Source of the DNA: Bacteroidales bacterium UBA6192 | GTDB lineage: Bacteria > Bacteroidota > Bacteroidia > Bacteroidales > F082 | Reading direction: 5' to 3' | Assembly: GCA_002422725.1 (NCBI GenBank) | Contig: DITE01000045.1 | Coordinates: 1-49,551 of the forward strand | DNA length: 49,551 nucleotides | In this document: one piece after another, positions 9,465 to 19,700 of the stretch | Layout: the number at the start of each line of letters is the position of its first letter | Numbering within the stretch: position 1 is the first letter of the stretch | Position numbers and translations under genes: made by a program | The notes under the pieces: model-generated | The model's input: the letters and a program-made list of their open reading frames with translations, nothing else | The model's database searches: none | What the model was told of the DNA's origin: nothing

Positions 9465-12400
9465 TTACCATCCTAACTTTTCTTCAAAATCCTCGTCGAT
9501 GAGCTTATTCAGCACATCGCAGCCGTGGTCGAACTGCCTGTTGGCGTTGTCCTTATCTTTGTATACGAACTGCAGTTCTTTGTAATCGCCGCGTTTGGGC
9601 AGCAGGCTCATGGCTTCGTCGAGGGCTTCGGCGGGCGAATTGATTCCGTTAAGACCAAAGTGGCCCAGCAACTTTACAAGCTGCATGAAGCCGTCCTCAG
9701 ATACCGGCCCGCTGATTTGTTTGTCAATTTGCTGAATTCGTCTTTGCGAATTGGTGAAGCTTCCACCCGTTTCCCATGGGAAGCTGGCCGGCATTACCAG
9801 GTTGGCCCGTTTGGCAGTATCGGTTAGGATATAATCCTGCACCACAACAAACTCAAGCCTGTCGAACCATTGGCTTACTTCCGGCTTGTTTAAGGCGCAG
9901 CCCACCGGGTCTTCACCAAAGATGAACACATTCTGCACACGGCCACCAGTGATCAGTTTATACACACTGTTTATAGCAAACGGAAGGTCTTTTACGCCCC
10001 ATTTCTGTGCCATCCGGTATTGGAGATCGTCATCGAGTATGGGTTCGGCACCCATGCCTATTTTGTGACAGAGCCCCATATCGAAAATACCGTGAGCGTT
10101 GCTTTTTTCTTTCAGTGAGATGATCCCGTTGGCCGATTTGCCTAACTTTCCGGTGATCATGGCAAGGTTGTGTATGGCCATGGATGCATTGGACGACAAT
10201 TCTTTTTCCTGGAACACCATGATGGCATTCATCTCCTCGTTGTATTCGCGGGCAAAGGCGGCCACCGTAGCTTCGTCGGTACCGGCCCATTCGAGCAGGC
10301 GGTTGAAGTCGCATGCCAGCAGCTCATTTTTATAGGCATCGAAATCTTGTGTGCGGTCCTTGATAAACAGGCTGTTTTCGAGTCCGTTATGCAACAGGAA
10401 GTGATTCGCTGCCTTGATGAAATAGAAGTAGTTCCCAATGTGGATTACCCTGTCGGCTTTCTGGCTGAAACGACTATCGGGCAGGCTGGTGATGTGGACA
10501 ACCTCTATGTTTTCTTTGTGTTTGGTGTTATAAATCAGGTGGTTAATTACAGGATGATCGAGATGAAGTTCGCCACCAGCTACATAAATCTTCGAAGCAC
10601 CACGGAGGTCACAAAATGGTGCGTTTTCATTTGAGTTGCGGAAATATCCATCGCCCCGTCCCATATAATGAAAACTGCTCACATTGTTGGTTTTCACTGC
10701 GGCCCTGGCCAGTTTCTGGATCAGGTACAGTTCTTCGTTGGTCATTCTTGCTCCGCCAAAGAATGCGTTCTGGTCGGGTTTCACTTGTTTGATGTGGGTG
10801 GCAATAATTTCATAGGCTTCGTCAAAGCTTATGGGGGCAAAACTACCGTCAGATTGTTTAAGCAAGGGCGTGTTTATTCTGTCCTTGCGGTTAAATAGGT
10901 TATAACCAAACATCTGTCTGCGGCTGATGATGCCCATTTTGTTGATGTCGCCCTGGCGTGGCTCAGCCTTGTAAAACTGTCCCCGGTGGTGCATCAGGTT
11001 CACCTCATAGCCTTCGGAGCCAAACATATCGATCGACTTAATGGTTTCAAGTTTAAGAGGGCCGGGCTTAAAGGGGAAGTTTTCGGTGATGGCTCCGGTA
11101 GGGCAGGTGGTGATGCACAATCCGCAGCTCTCGCAACTGGTTTCCTGCAGGGGAAGCCCCATGGCTGGTGCAACATAACTTTTGAATCCGCGGTTGATCA
11201 GACCAAGGGCATTGGCGCCAACAACCTCGCGACAGATGCGGATACATCGCGAACAAAGAATACATTTGTTGTTGTCGATCTCGATAAAGGGGTGACGGTG
11301 GTCGATGTCGTAAGCATGAAACTCGCCTTCGAAAGCTTTTTGTTCTGCCTGGTAATACGTGGAATGTTTCTTCAGATCGCAGGTGTAATATTCATTGCAG
11401 CCGCATTCAAGACAGCGGCCGGCTTCCATGATGGCTGTAAGTTCATCCTTGTAGCCCAGTTCCACCTCTTCGAAGTTACTGCGTGCTTCAGCAGGAAGCA
11501 CAGGCATTTCCTGACGTTTCTGGTGTGGAAACCGGTGCTTGTATTCGGGGGGTAGTTGTTCTCTGAAATTGTCCTTCTTGCTTAGGAACTCCTTTTTTGG
11601 AGGTTCCAATGCCTCTCCCATCATAAATTGATGACACGATCGGGCAGCAATTTTTGCCTGGGCGATGGCTTCGATAATGGTGGCCGGGCCGGTAACACCG
11701 TCACCAGCAGCGAATACAGAAGGAATGCCGGTTTGCAGGCTGAGTTTGTTGGCATCGATATCGCCCCATTTGGTGAGTACGAGTTTGCCATCCGTAGCGT
11801 GAGAATTAATATCAACGATAAAATTAACATCGGTTTTTTGGCCTATTGCAGCCAGGATATAGTCAGCTTTCAGATCAAACTCAGAACCGGGTTTGGGCAT
11901 CGGACGGCGGCGACCGGAAGCATCGGGTTCGCCCAGTTCCATACGGATCAGCCTCACCGAATCCAATTTTCCATCATTGTCTTTTAATATTTCTACCGGA
12001 TTGGTCAGAAACAGGTATTCAACGCCTTCGAGTTTCGATTCGTGAATTTCGATCGGGTTGGCAGGCATTTCCTTTTCGGTGCGCCGATACACCACATACA
12101 CTTTTTCGGCACCACAGCGAACCGAAGTACGACAACAGTCCATGGCTGTGTTGCCACCGCCGACCACTACCACTGTTTTTCCGCTGAAATCGTAGCGCTG
12201 ATTGGTAATTTCCATGTTTTTCAGGAAGTCGATACCCGAAAAAACATTTTCTGCATCATCGCCCGGACAGCCGACCGAAGTGCCTTTCTGGGAACCAATG
12301 GTCAGCACGGTAGCATGATATTCATTGGCGATATCCTGATAGCTCAGGTTAACTCCAAGTGTTTTGCGGTAATGGATTTTCATCCCAAGATCGGTAATGT

Positions 12401-13163
12401 TTTTTACTTCCTGATCGAGCAGGTCGTTGGGTAAGCGGTATTCGGGAATGCCATAACGCAGCCAGCCGCCAGCATGTGGTGCAGATTCAAAGATGTCGAC
12501 CTGATGGCCTTCGAGACGGAGATAATAAGCCGTTGACAAGCCACCGGGACCTGCGCCGATCACAGCAACACGTTTGCCGGTTTCGGGTTTGATAGCGGGA
12601 ATAAATTTGTTGGGTGAAGCAAGATCATAGTCAGCTGCAAAGCGTTTCAAATAGTCAATACCCACTGCAGCGCCTTCTTCCATTAAGCCCCGCCTACAGG
12701 CAACTTCGCACGGGCGAACGCAAACACGTCCGCAAATAGCCGGCAAAGGATTGGTTTCTTTGATCAGGGCAACGGCATCGGAGTAGCGACCTTTGTCGAT
12801 AAGCGAAATATAGCCCTGAACATCCACTCCTGCCGGACAGGTTTGCTTGCATGGAGCCATGCAATCGGCATAGTGATTGCTTAGGAGCAGGTCGAGGGCG
12901 GTTTTGCGTGATTTTTTGACAGCTTCCGATTCGGTGTTGATTTCCATTCCCGGGGTGAGGTAGGTGGAGCAGGACGGCTGGTGGCCGCGCATGCCCTGCA
13001 CCTCAACCACACATACATAACAGGATGAAAATGGTTCAACACGTGGATCATGGCAAAGGGTGGGGATGGAAATACCATGGCGTGTAGCACATTCATAAAT
13101 GGTTTCGCCCTGAATGCCCTGAACGGTTTTGCCGTTGAGTTGTATTGTGATATATTGACTCAT
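9465..13163 (-). CDS. NuoG-like large subunit with internal GltD/NfnB-type FAD-NAD(P) module
   Basis: A 1232-residue multi-cofactor oxidoreductase. Modules in order: a [2Fe-2S] ferredoxin domain (Cys37, 48, 51, 65); a His97/Cys101/105/109 cluster region and Cys144/148/152/156; a GltD-like FAD domain (GAGPGG, 203-208) and NAD(P) domain (GGGNTA 335-340, then YRRTEKEMP); an extra Cys group (584-595); two [4Fe-4S] ferredoxin clusters (Cys634-644 and 677-687); and a C-terminal molybdopterin-oxidoreductase-like domain. That last domain shows no Cys or Sec of formate dehydrogenases and so looks like the cofactor-free NuoG/HydA-scaffold type. It is the third gene of an operon with the NuoF- and NuoE-like genes (gap 29 bp). 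The inferred role is a soluble, possibly electron-bifurcating NAD(H)/NADP(H)/ferredoxin transhydrogenase, like the Stn complex of acetogens. Substrates are not proven. Confidence 0.85.
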   Translation of the reverse strand: MSQYITIQLNGKTVQGIQGETIYECATRHGISIPTLCHDPRVEPFSSCYVCVVEVQGMRGHQPSCSTYLTPGMEINTESEAVKKSRKTALDLLLSNHYADCMAPCKQTCPAGVDVQGYISLIDKGRYSDAVALIKETNPLPAICGRVCVRPCEVACRRGLMEEGAAVGIDYLKRFAADYDLASPNKFIPAIKPETGKRVAVIGAGPGGLSTAYYLRLEGHQVDIFESAPHAGGWLRYGIPEYRLPNDLLDQEVKNITDLGMKIHYRKTLGVNLSYQDIANEYHATVLTIGSQKGTSVGCPGDDAENVFSGIDFLKNMEITNQRYDFSGKTVVVVGGGNTAMDCCRTSVRCGAEKVYVVYRRTEKEMPANPIEIHESKLEGVEYLFLTNPVEILKDNDGKLDSVRLIRMELGEPDASGRRRPMPKPGSEFDLKADYILAAIGQKTDVNFIVDINSHATDGKLVLTKWGDIDANKLSLQTGIPSVFAAGDGVTGPATIIEAIAQAKIAARSCHQFMMGEALEPPKKEFLSKKDNFREQLPPEYKHRFPHQKRQEMPVLPAEARSNFEEVELGYKDELTAIMEAGRCLECGCNEYYTCDLKKHSTYYQAEQKAFEGEFHAYDIDHRHPFIEIDNNKCILCSRCIRICREVVGANALGLINRGFKSYVAPAMGLPLQETSCESCGLCITTCPTGAITENFPFKPGPLKLETIKSIDMFGSEGYEVNLMHHRGQFYKAEPRQGDINKMGIISRRQMFGYNLFNRKDRINTPLLKQSDGSFAPISFDEAYEIIATHIKQVKPDQNAFFGGARMTNEELYLIQKLARAAVKTNNVSSFHYMGRGDGYFRNSNENAPFCDLRGASKIYVAGGELHLDHPVINHLIYNTKHKENIEVVHITSLPDSRFSQKADRVIHIGNYFYFIKAANHFLLHNGLENSLFIKDRTQDFDAYKNELLACDFNRLLEWAGTDEATVAAFAREYNEEMNAIMVFQEKELSSNASMAIHNLAMITGKLGKSANGIISLKEKSNAHGIFDMGLCHKIGMGAEPILDDDLQYRMAQKWGVKDLPFAINSVYKLITGGRVQNVFIFGEDPVGCALNKPEVSQWFDRLEFVVVQDYILTDTAKRANLVMPASFPWETGGSFTNSQRRIQQIDKQISGPVSEDGFMQLVKLLGHFGLNGINSPAEALDEAMSLLPKRGDYKELQFVYKDKDNANRQFDHGCDVLNKLIDEDFEEKLGW

Positions 13164-13192
13164 ATTCTCTTTAATTACATTGCGTTAGACAA

Positions 13193-14971
13193 TTATTCCA
13201 CCATCACGGCATCGAACCTGCACACTGTGTAGCATTCGCCACAACGGATACAGGCTTCGGTGCGTATGAAATGGACTTCTTTTCTGGCACCATCGATGGC
13301 GTTGGTCGGGCATTTTTTGCCGCAAACCATGCATCCTGTGCATTTTTCAGGATCGATTGTATAGGTAAGTAGTGGTTTACAGACTTTAGCCGGACACTTT
13401 TTGTCGAAGATATGGGCCTCATACTCGTGCCTGAAATAGCGCAGTGTGGTGAGCACCGGATTGGGGGCTGTTTGGCCGAGCCCGCAGAGCGAATTGTCCT
13501 TAATCTGATAGGCCAGGGTTTCGAGTGTTTCTATGTCTTCGGGTTTGCCGTGTCCATCGGTGATGCGTTCGAGTATTTCGAGCATCCGCTTGGTGCCAAT
13601 GCGGCAGAAGGTGCATTTTCCGCAGGATTCTTCCTGGGTAAAATGCAGGAAGAACTTGGCCAGGTCAATCATGCAGGTGGTTTCGTCCATCACCACCATG
13701 CCTCCCGAACCCATGATAGCACCCGTGGCGGTCACTGAATCGTAATCGACCGGGGTGTGACCCAGTTCGGCAGGAATACATCCGCCTGAGGGGCCGCCCA
13801 ACTGAACAGCTTTGAATTTTTTATCCTTCTGTATCCCGCCACCAAGCTTAAAAATGATGTCGTTGATGGTGATACCCATGGGGACTTCAACCAGTCCGCC
13901 GTTTTTGATCTTGCCGGTAAGGGCAAACACCTTGGTGCCTTTGCTTTTCTCTGTTCCGTAAGCAGCATAGGCGGTTGCACCCTTGTTGATGATCCACGGA
14001 ATATTTGCCCAGGTTTCGACATTGTTGATGTTGGTTGGTTTTTTCCATAGTCCTGACACAGCAGGGAATGGTGGTCGTTTGCGGGGCATCCCGCGCTGAC
14101 CTTCAATTGAGCCGATGAGGGCCGTTTCCTCTCCACAGACAAAAGCACCGGCTCCTTCCTTAACATAAATATCAAAATGAAATCCTTCGCGCCCCATGGC
14201 ATTATGGCCGAGGTAGCCCTTTTCTTTGGCCTGACCTATGGCGATATTCAATCGCTTGATGGCAAGCGGGTATTCGGCCCGGCAATAGATCACTCCGGTT
14301 TGTGCGCCAATGGCATAACCTCCGATCATCATGCCTTCGAGCACAGCATGGGGGTCGCCTTCGAGCAGCGAACGATCCATGAAGGCTCCGGGATCGCCTT
14401 CATCGGCATTGCAGATGATGTATTTTTCGGCACTTTCGCTTTGAAAGGCAAATTTCCATTTTAACCCGGTTGGGAAACCACCGCCACCTCGTCCACGCAG
14501 CCCCGAATCGAGCACTTCCTTGATCACGTCCTGCTGGCTCATATTCTTTTCAAAAATTTTCCGGATGGCCCGGTATGCCTCATGCTGTTCGGCTTCCCCG
14601 ATTATTTCGGGATCCATATAGCCGCAGTTTCGCAAGGCAATTTTTACCTGACCATCAGTATATTCGTGTTCGGTGCCGGTGAAATAATCGGACTGAACCG
14701 CCTTTTCGCGGTCTGTAATACCTTTCAGGTGGTTCAGGATAACTTCGGCCACCTTATCTTCAGTCATATCGCCGTAAATTACGCTGCCTGAAGCGTCCTG
14801 TACTTCAACCAAGGGCTCCTTGAAACACATGCCGATGCAACTGGTTTTGGCCAGTTCAAAATCGGCAAGTCCTTCATGCTGTAATTCTTTCAGTTTGTTG
14901 AATGTTTTTGATGCACCGGCTGCAATTCCGCAACTTCCGAGACCAACAATGACTTTTGTTTTAGCTTCCAT
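13193..14971 (-). CDS. HydB/NuoF-type flavin and iron-sulfur subunit
   Basis: A 592-residue NADH-oxidising subunit. The start at 14971 (MEAKTKVIVG) is fixed by a strong Shine-Dalgarno, AAAGGAGGAA, 6 nt upstream, and it lies 2 nt after the stop of the preceding gene. It has an N-terminal thioredoxin-like [2Fe-2S] domain (Cys14, 45, 49), then the FMN/NADH-binding NuoF core (GRGGGGFPTGLKW and CNADEGDPGAFMDR), the N3-type cluster motif ESCGKCTFCRIG, and two C-terminal [4Fe-4S] motifs (CTGCMVCGKKCP and CIRCGECYTVC). This four-part layout is that of HydB of electron-bifurcating hydrogenases and not of respiratory NuoF. No hydrogenase catalytic subunit is present. Its partner is the GltD-fused subunit downstream. 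Confidence 0.93.
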   Translation of the reverse strand: MEAKTKVIVGLGSCGIAAGASKTFNKLKELQHEGLADFELAKTSCIGMCFKEPLVEVQDASGSVIYGDMTEDKVAEVILNHLKGITDREKAVQSDYFTGTEHEYTDGQVKIALRNCGYMDPEIIGEAEQHEAYRAIRKIFEKNMSQQDVIKEVLDSGLRGRGGGGFPTGLKWKFAFQSESAEKYIICNADEGDPGAFMDRSLLEGDPHAVLEGMMIGGYAIGAQTGVIYCRAEYPLAIKRLNIAIGQAKEKGYLGHNAMGREGFHFDIYVKEGAGAFVCGEETALIGSIEGQRGMPRKRPPFPAVSGLWKKPTNINNVETWANIPWIINKGATAYAAYGTEKSKGTKVFALTGKIKNGGLVEVPMGITINDIIFKLGGGIQKDKKFKAVQLGGPSGGCIPAELGHTPVDYDSVTATGAIMGSGGMVVMDETTCMIDLAKFFLHFTQEESCGKCTFCRIGTKRMLEILERITDGHGKPEDIETLETLAYQIKDNSLCGLGQTAPNPVLTTLRYFRHEYEAHIFDKKCPAKVCKPLLTYTIDPEKCTGCMVCGKKCPTNAIDGARKEVHFIRTEACIRCGECYTVCRFDAVMVE

Positions 14972-14973
14972 GC

Positions 14974-15510
14974 TTATTCCTCCTTTTGATTGCAACGGGT
15001 GTTTCTGATCTCGCGGACAATGCGTACGGCAGCTTTGCCGGTGAGTTTGCCAAAGGTGTCGTCGCCTATCATCATCACCGGGGCGAGCGAGCAGCAGCCC
15101 AGACAGGCCACCGACTCGAGCGTATAAAATCCATCGCTGGTTGTTTCGCCGTCCTTTACACCCAGTTCATCCTTGATGGCATCGGTGATGGCGTTTGCAT
15201 TCTGCACATGGCAGGCTGTGCCATGACACACTTTGATAACATTTTTTCCCACCGGATTGAGCCTGAACTGGGCATAAAATGTTGCTACACCATAGATATC
15301 GGCCGTTTCTATTCCGGTCTCCATCGAGATTCTTTTGAAGGCTTTCTGAGGGATATAGCCAAAAGTATGCTGGGTTCCCTGCAGCAAAGGGATAAGGCTG
15401 CCGGGTTTCCCCCGGTATTTGGCAAACAGATCGTCAAGCAGGTTCAGATCAGCTTCAAGCTGCTCTTTAACAGGTGTTTCGGTTGCAATTCGTGTGATAC
15501 GCATAGCCAA
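14974..15510 (-). CDS. NuoE/HydC-type [2Fe-2S] subunit
   Basis: A 178-residue thioredoxin-fold ferredoxin that passes electrons to or from the NuoF-like flavin subunit. The four cluster cysteines are visible as Cys95 and Cys100 (VCHGTACHVQNA) and Cys136 and Cys140 (ACLGCCSLAP). The preceding helical domain (YIPQKAFKRISMETGIETADIYGVATFYAQF) is typical of the family. It is the first gene of the three-gene operon, with a 2-nt gap to the next gene. Confidence 0.93.
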   Translation of the reverse strand: MAMRITRIATETPVKEQLEADLNLLDDLFAKYRGKPGSLIPLLQGTQHTFGYIPQKAFKRISMETGIETADIYGVATFYAQFRLNPVGKNVIKVCHGTACHVQNANAITDAIKDELGVKDGETTSDGFYTLESVACLGCCSLAPVMMIGDDTFGKLTGKAAVRIVREIRNTRCNQKEE

Positions 15511-15846
15511 TTGGGTTTTTCAACACTTTGAGTGTATTTTGGACTAAATTATATATTATGGACTTGAATCAATATGTTTATTTACTGATTTGCAGCAATT
15601 TAGATTCAGTCTAAATAGTTATAGGACTTAATTGTCTGATTGTGTTGAAATAACCATTTTTGATCAATTTGTGGAGGCGTAGTTGAAACGAAACGTTGCA
15701 AAATTGAGGTGAGGTATCCTATGCGTAAAACACGCAAAAGGAATGGTAGAAATGCGTATTGTGACAGTAAAAAAGAGGCAACGACAAAAAGAATGGCTTT
15801 TGTATCCATGCAAATGCCCGGGTGTAACAAGGATGAAAAGGTGAGA
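15511..15846. other. Intergenic region upstream of the NuoEFG-like operon
   Basis: About 335 bp that must hold the operon promoter. No clear TAnnTTTG box was found on the minus strand. An imperfect inverted repeat (GACTTGAATC near 15561 against GATTCAGTC near 15604) could be an operator. A 74-codon minus-strand frame at 15606-15830 encodes a hydrophobic peptide but has no family resemblance I recognise, and I do not call it a gene. Confidence 0.45.
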
Positions 15847-16416
15847 TCAGTCTTTCAGTATGCGTCGGTAAGCCACCAGTCGTCTGGTGAAATAGGGTTC
15901 TTCGGACAGCCAATGGATTCTAAGTCCGTGCCTGGTGCTGTGAATGATCTGAACATCGTTTTTATCGGACACATCTACAACCAGGGCTACATGACCAATG
16001 TTGGAATTTTTGATATTTCTTCCTTTAAAGAAAATGAGGTCGCCTTTGCGTATCGAGTCCATCTGCACAGGTGTTCCATGGTTGAATTGCGAACTGCTCG
16101 ACATGGGCAATTCAAATCCATATTGCCCGAACACATATTGCATAAATCCGGAACAGTCGAAGCCTTTTTCGGTTCGGCCGCCATAGCGATAAGGTGTTCC
16201 AATGAAGCGTTTCGAGTATTCAATGATGCTGTCTATGGCCATTTGAGTCCTGAATGCCCTGAGTAAAAGGGTGTCATTTTTCACTTGTGTTGTGTCGATG
16301 GGGGCTTGCAGCATGGAAGGATCGCTCATAACGAAACTTATCGAAAGGGTATCAATACGCTGTGAATGAGCAGCAAACTGAATAAAAACAAATATCAAAC
16401 ACCAAAAAAAGCGCAT
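15847..16416 (-). CDS. NlpC/P60 (C40) family cell-wall peptidase
   Basis: A 189-residue exported endopeptidase that should cleave murein stem peptides. It has a signal peptide (MRFFWCLIFVFIQFAAHS), a spacer, then the NlpC/P60 domain. The catalytic Cys88 sits in GFDCSGFMQYVF, the catalytic His142 in IGHVALVVD, and the third polar residue is probably His159 in VQIIHSTRH. The size is normal for single-domain members. It is transcribed away from the susC gene and has no operon partner. Confidence 0.92.
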   Translation of the reverse strand: MRFFWCLIFVFIQFAAHSQRIDTLSISFVMSDPSMLQAPIDTTQVKNDTLLLRAFRTQMAIDSIIEYSKRFIGTPYRYGGRTEKGFDCSGFMQYVFGQYGFELPMSSSSQFNHGTPVQMDSIRKGDLIFFKGRNIKNSNIGHVALVVDVSDKNDVQIIHSTRHGLRIHWLSEEPYFTRRLVAYRRILKD

Positions 16417-16498
16417 TTAGGATACATTTGGTTTGCGAAATTAGCTTTACCAACGATACATCCAATCATAATATTATAAAAAAAAATCAGAATCTTGT

Positions 16499-16530
16499 AT
16501 TGTTGTCAGATGAATTCTGTGGTATCTTTG
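16499..16530 (+). promoter_or_regulatory. Predicted promoter of the susCD locus
   Basis: TATCTTTG (16523-16530) matches the -7 consensus TAnnTTTG, and ATTG (16499-16502) lies exactly 20 nt upstream as a near-match to the -33 TTTG box. This implies a leader of roughly 190 nt before the susC start at 16726. The rest of the 16417-16725 gap is AT-rich with no gene. No sigma/anti-sigma, hybrid two-component or SusR-like regulator lies next to the locus in this window. Confidence 0.5.
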
Positions 16531-16725
16531 TTTCAATCTTAAGGGAATAGTGTTTTCTTCCAAAACTTCACTTACTAAGAAAATATCTGCGGACCGATTG
16601 AAAGTTATTTCAAAAAAAAACACAAAATTGCTGCCCTGAATTTTTTTACTAAGCTGGTTTATGAAATCAGAAAACACAAAAACTCTTTTCAAGTAAAGTG
16701 TCTAATTATAAACAAAAAGAATGTT

Positions 16726-19700
16726 ATGAGTAAACATCTACCACTAAAACATGCTGCTGCCTTATTAAGGAGTATGCTTTTGCTTTTACTGGCTTTTTCG
16801 GGCAGTATGGTTTTCGGACAGGGTCGAACACTCACGGGAACTGTTACTGACCTTGGAACAAACGAATCGATGCCAGGGGCTACTATTCTGATAAAAGGAA
16901 CATCCAAAGGTGTTTCGACCGATCTGGATGGCAAATTCAGTCTGATGGTTTTGCCGGATGAAAACACCCTTGTTGTAAGTTTTGTCGGGTATGAAACCAC
17001 CGAAGTTACCATTGGCAATCAAACTGTCATCAATGTGGGTCTGGTTCCTTCAAAAACCTCCCTGGAAGAAGTTGTTGTTGTGGGTTATGGAAGTGTGAAA
17101 GTCAAAGACCTGACCTCATCCATTACAACTGTCAAGTCCGAAGAATTGATGAAGACTACGTCATCTACGCCTTTGCAAGCCCTTCAGGGAAAAGTAGCCG
17201 GTTTGCAAATCGTTACCAATGGCAGCCCGGGCGACTCGCCCACAGTCAGGGTGCGTGGTGTGGGTTCATTTCCCGGAAGAGATAACGAATCACCACTGTA
17301 TGTTGTTGACGGAATGTTTTTTGATAATATCGATTTCCTGAACCCGTCGGATATTGTTTCCATGTCTGTTTTGAAGGACGCCTCAGCTGCTGCCATATTT
17401 GGTGTGAGGGCAGCCAACGGCGTTGTGCTTATCGAATCCAAATCAGGCGCTTACAACAAAAAGCCCCAAATAACCTACAATGGTTACACCGGATATCAGG
17501 TTGCCCAAAATGTTGTTAAAATGGCCAATGCCCAGCAGTTTAGCATCATGGCTCTTGAATCGGGCTCGCCTGCCGACGAAACATTTATCCTCAACGCCAT
17601 GCAACGTTATGGCCGAAGCAGGGTAAACCCCAATGTGCCTGACATGAATACAGACTGGTATGGCGAAATTCTGCGTCCGGCGGCAATCAGCAGTCATAGT
17701 TTGGATGTAGAAGGTGGCACGGAAAAAGCCAAATATTCACTTGGCGCGAATTACTTCTTTCAGGATGGGATTTTGAAAATGAAGAACGAGTATGAGCGAC
17801 TAAACCTGCGTTCGCGAGTCGACCTGAAAGCAACAGATTGGATGACTATTGGCGGAAGCATGATTCTTAGCAATGCCACCAAGTTTAATGATGCAGCCAA
17901 TGTTTGGAACGATGTTTATTATGCTGTGCCAATTATGCCGGTTTACGATGAACTGAACAAAGAAGCAACACCGAAGAATTATGCCAATGCGCAGAATCTG
18001 GGATACAGAAGCGGGCAAAATCCCTTCCCTTCGATGGAGAACAACATAGATCGGATGAAGATCAAAAAGCTGTTGGCAGATTTTTATGCGGAGTTTAACC
18101 TGATACCAAAAACCCTGACATTCAAAACCACTTATAGCCATAATTACTCTTCCATCGACCAGCGTGTTGTGAATCTACCCTGGTTTGCTGGTGACGGCTT
18201 TCAGAATCCTGATGCAACAATCACCCGTACTTTATCTCTGTATAACAATCAGTTCTGGGATAACATTCTCACATTCAACAAAAAAATGGGAGACCATGAT
18301 CTGACGGTTATGGGAGGTACTTCATTCAAAGATGAAGGATTTCTGGTTTTGTCTGCTCAGGGCAAGAATTTCCCAACCGATATGGAGCAGTCCTGGTATC
18401 TCGATCAATCCCTGAATATTCTGGCCGAGAGTGTTTATGATGGTGGCCTGCGTCAATACGGAATGTCTTATTTCGGTAGATTGGCGTATAGTTTCAACAA
18501 CAGATACCTGTTTTATGGCACCCTCAGGAGAGACGGCAGCAATAAATACCAGGAAAAATGGGGAACTTTCCCCACGATAGGGTTAGGCTGGGTAATTTCA
18601 GAAGAGGATTTTCTTAAGGGAAATGACATTGTTCCATTTTTGAAATTAAGAGCAAGCTGGGGACAACTTGGAAACGACCGGATTCAGGCTAGTGACGGAG
18701 CTTACACAAGCAGTGTTGCGAGCACCACACTTGGCGGAATTGTATATTCCGGTATAGTGGTTTCGAACTCCTATGCAGATTTGGAATGGGAATTGACCGA
18801 AGAAACCAACCTTGGTCTTACAGCCCGCATGATAAAAGACAAGCTTTCAGTAGATTTTGACTATTACATTCGCGACACAAAAAATGCAGCCATTCCGGTT
18901 AATATTCCGGGAACCGGAGGTAGTGTTCTCAGATCAGTTGGTGTTATCCGCAATTCAGGTCTCGAGCTTGCCCTGGGCTGGACGAACCAAATCAACGATA
19001 AGCTGAGCTATAATGTGAACGCAAATGTTTCGACCCTTAAAAATGAAGTGCGTGATCTTTACGGACAATTATATCTTGATGGAGGTACAGCCGAATTTCG
19101 TCAGCGTTCATATGTTGGCGATCCATTGATGGCTTTCTTTGGACGTGAGGTAGCAGGAGTTTACCAGAATCAGGCAGAAATTGATGCCGACCCGATAGCA
19201 GTTGCCAATGGGCTGGTTCCCGGCGATTTCAAATACGTAGATCAGAACAAAGATGGTGTTATGGACGATGACGACAGGGTGCTGTTGGGATCTTACTTCC
19301 CCAATCTGATGTACGGCGGCAGCCTGGGAATCAATTACATGAATTTCGACTTCTCGACCAGCTTTTATGGTCAGTCGGGTAATAAGATTCTCAACCGCAA
19401 GCGTGGTGAACTTATCTGGGTTCCGGATGGCAATGTGGATGCTGACCTGGCAACAAATCGCTGGCATGGTGACGGTACGTCAAACAAGTATCCATCATCA
19501 TCGGGCTTGCGCAGAGGCTGGAACCAAAAAATGAGCGATTATTTTGTCGAAGATGGTTCTTTCTTCCGCATACAGAACATTCAACTGGGCTATACCATCA
19601 GGAACAGCAAGTGGCTGGGAGGAAATTTCCCGGTAACAAGGCTTTATTTTACTGCCGAACGACCACTTAGCTTGTTCAAATACAATGGTTTTACACCTGA

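Noticed and set aside
9465..13163. NAD-dependent formate dehydrogenase alpha subunit
   Set aside because: The C-terminal molybdopterin-like domain lacks the Cys or Sec context of FDH, and an internal GltD-type flavin module is present instead.
13193..15510. Electron-bifurcating [FeFe] hydrogenase
   Set aside because: HydB- and HydC-like subunits are present, but no H-cluster motifs (TSCCP, MPCxxK) occur in the large subunit or nearby.
15606..15830. Small membrane protein (74 codons, minus strand)
   Set aside because: Hydrophobic, but with no recognisable family and a position in the operon leader region; too weak to call.
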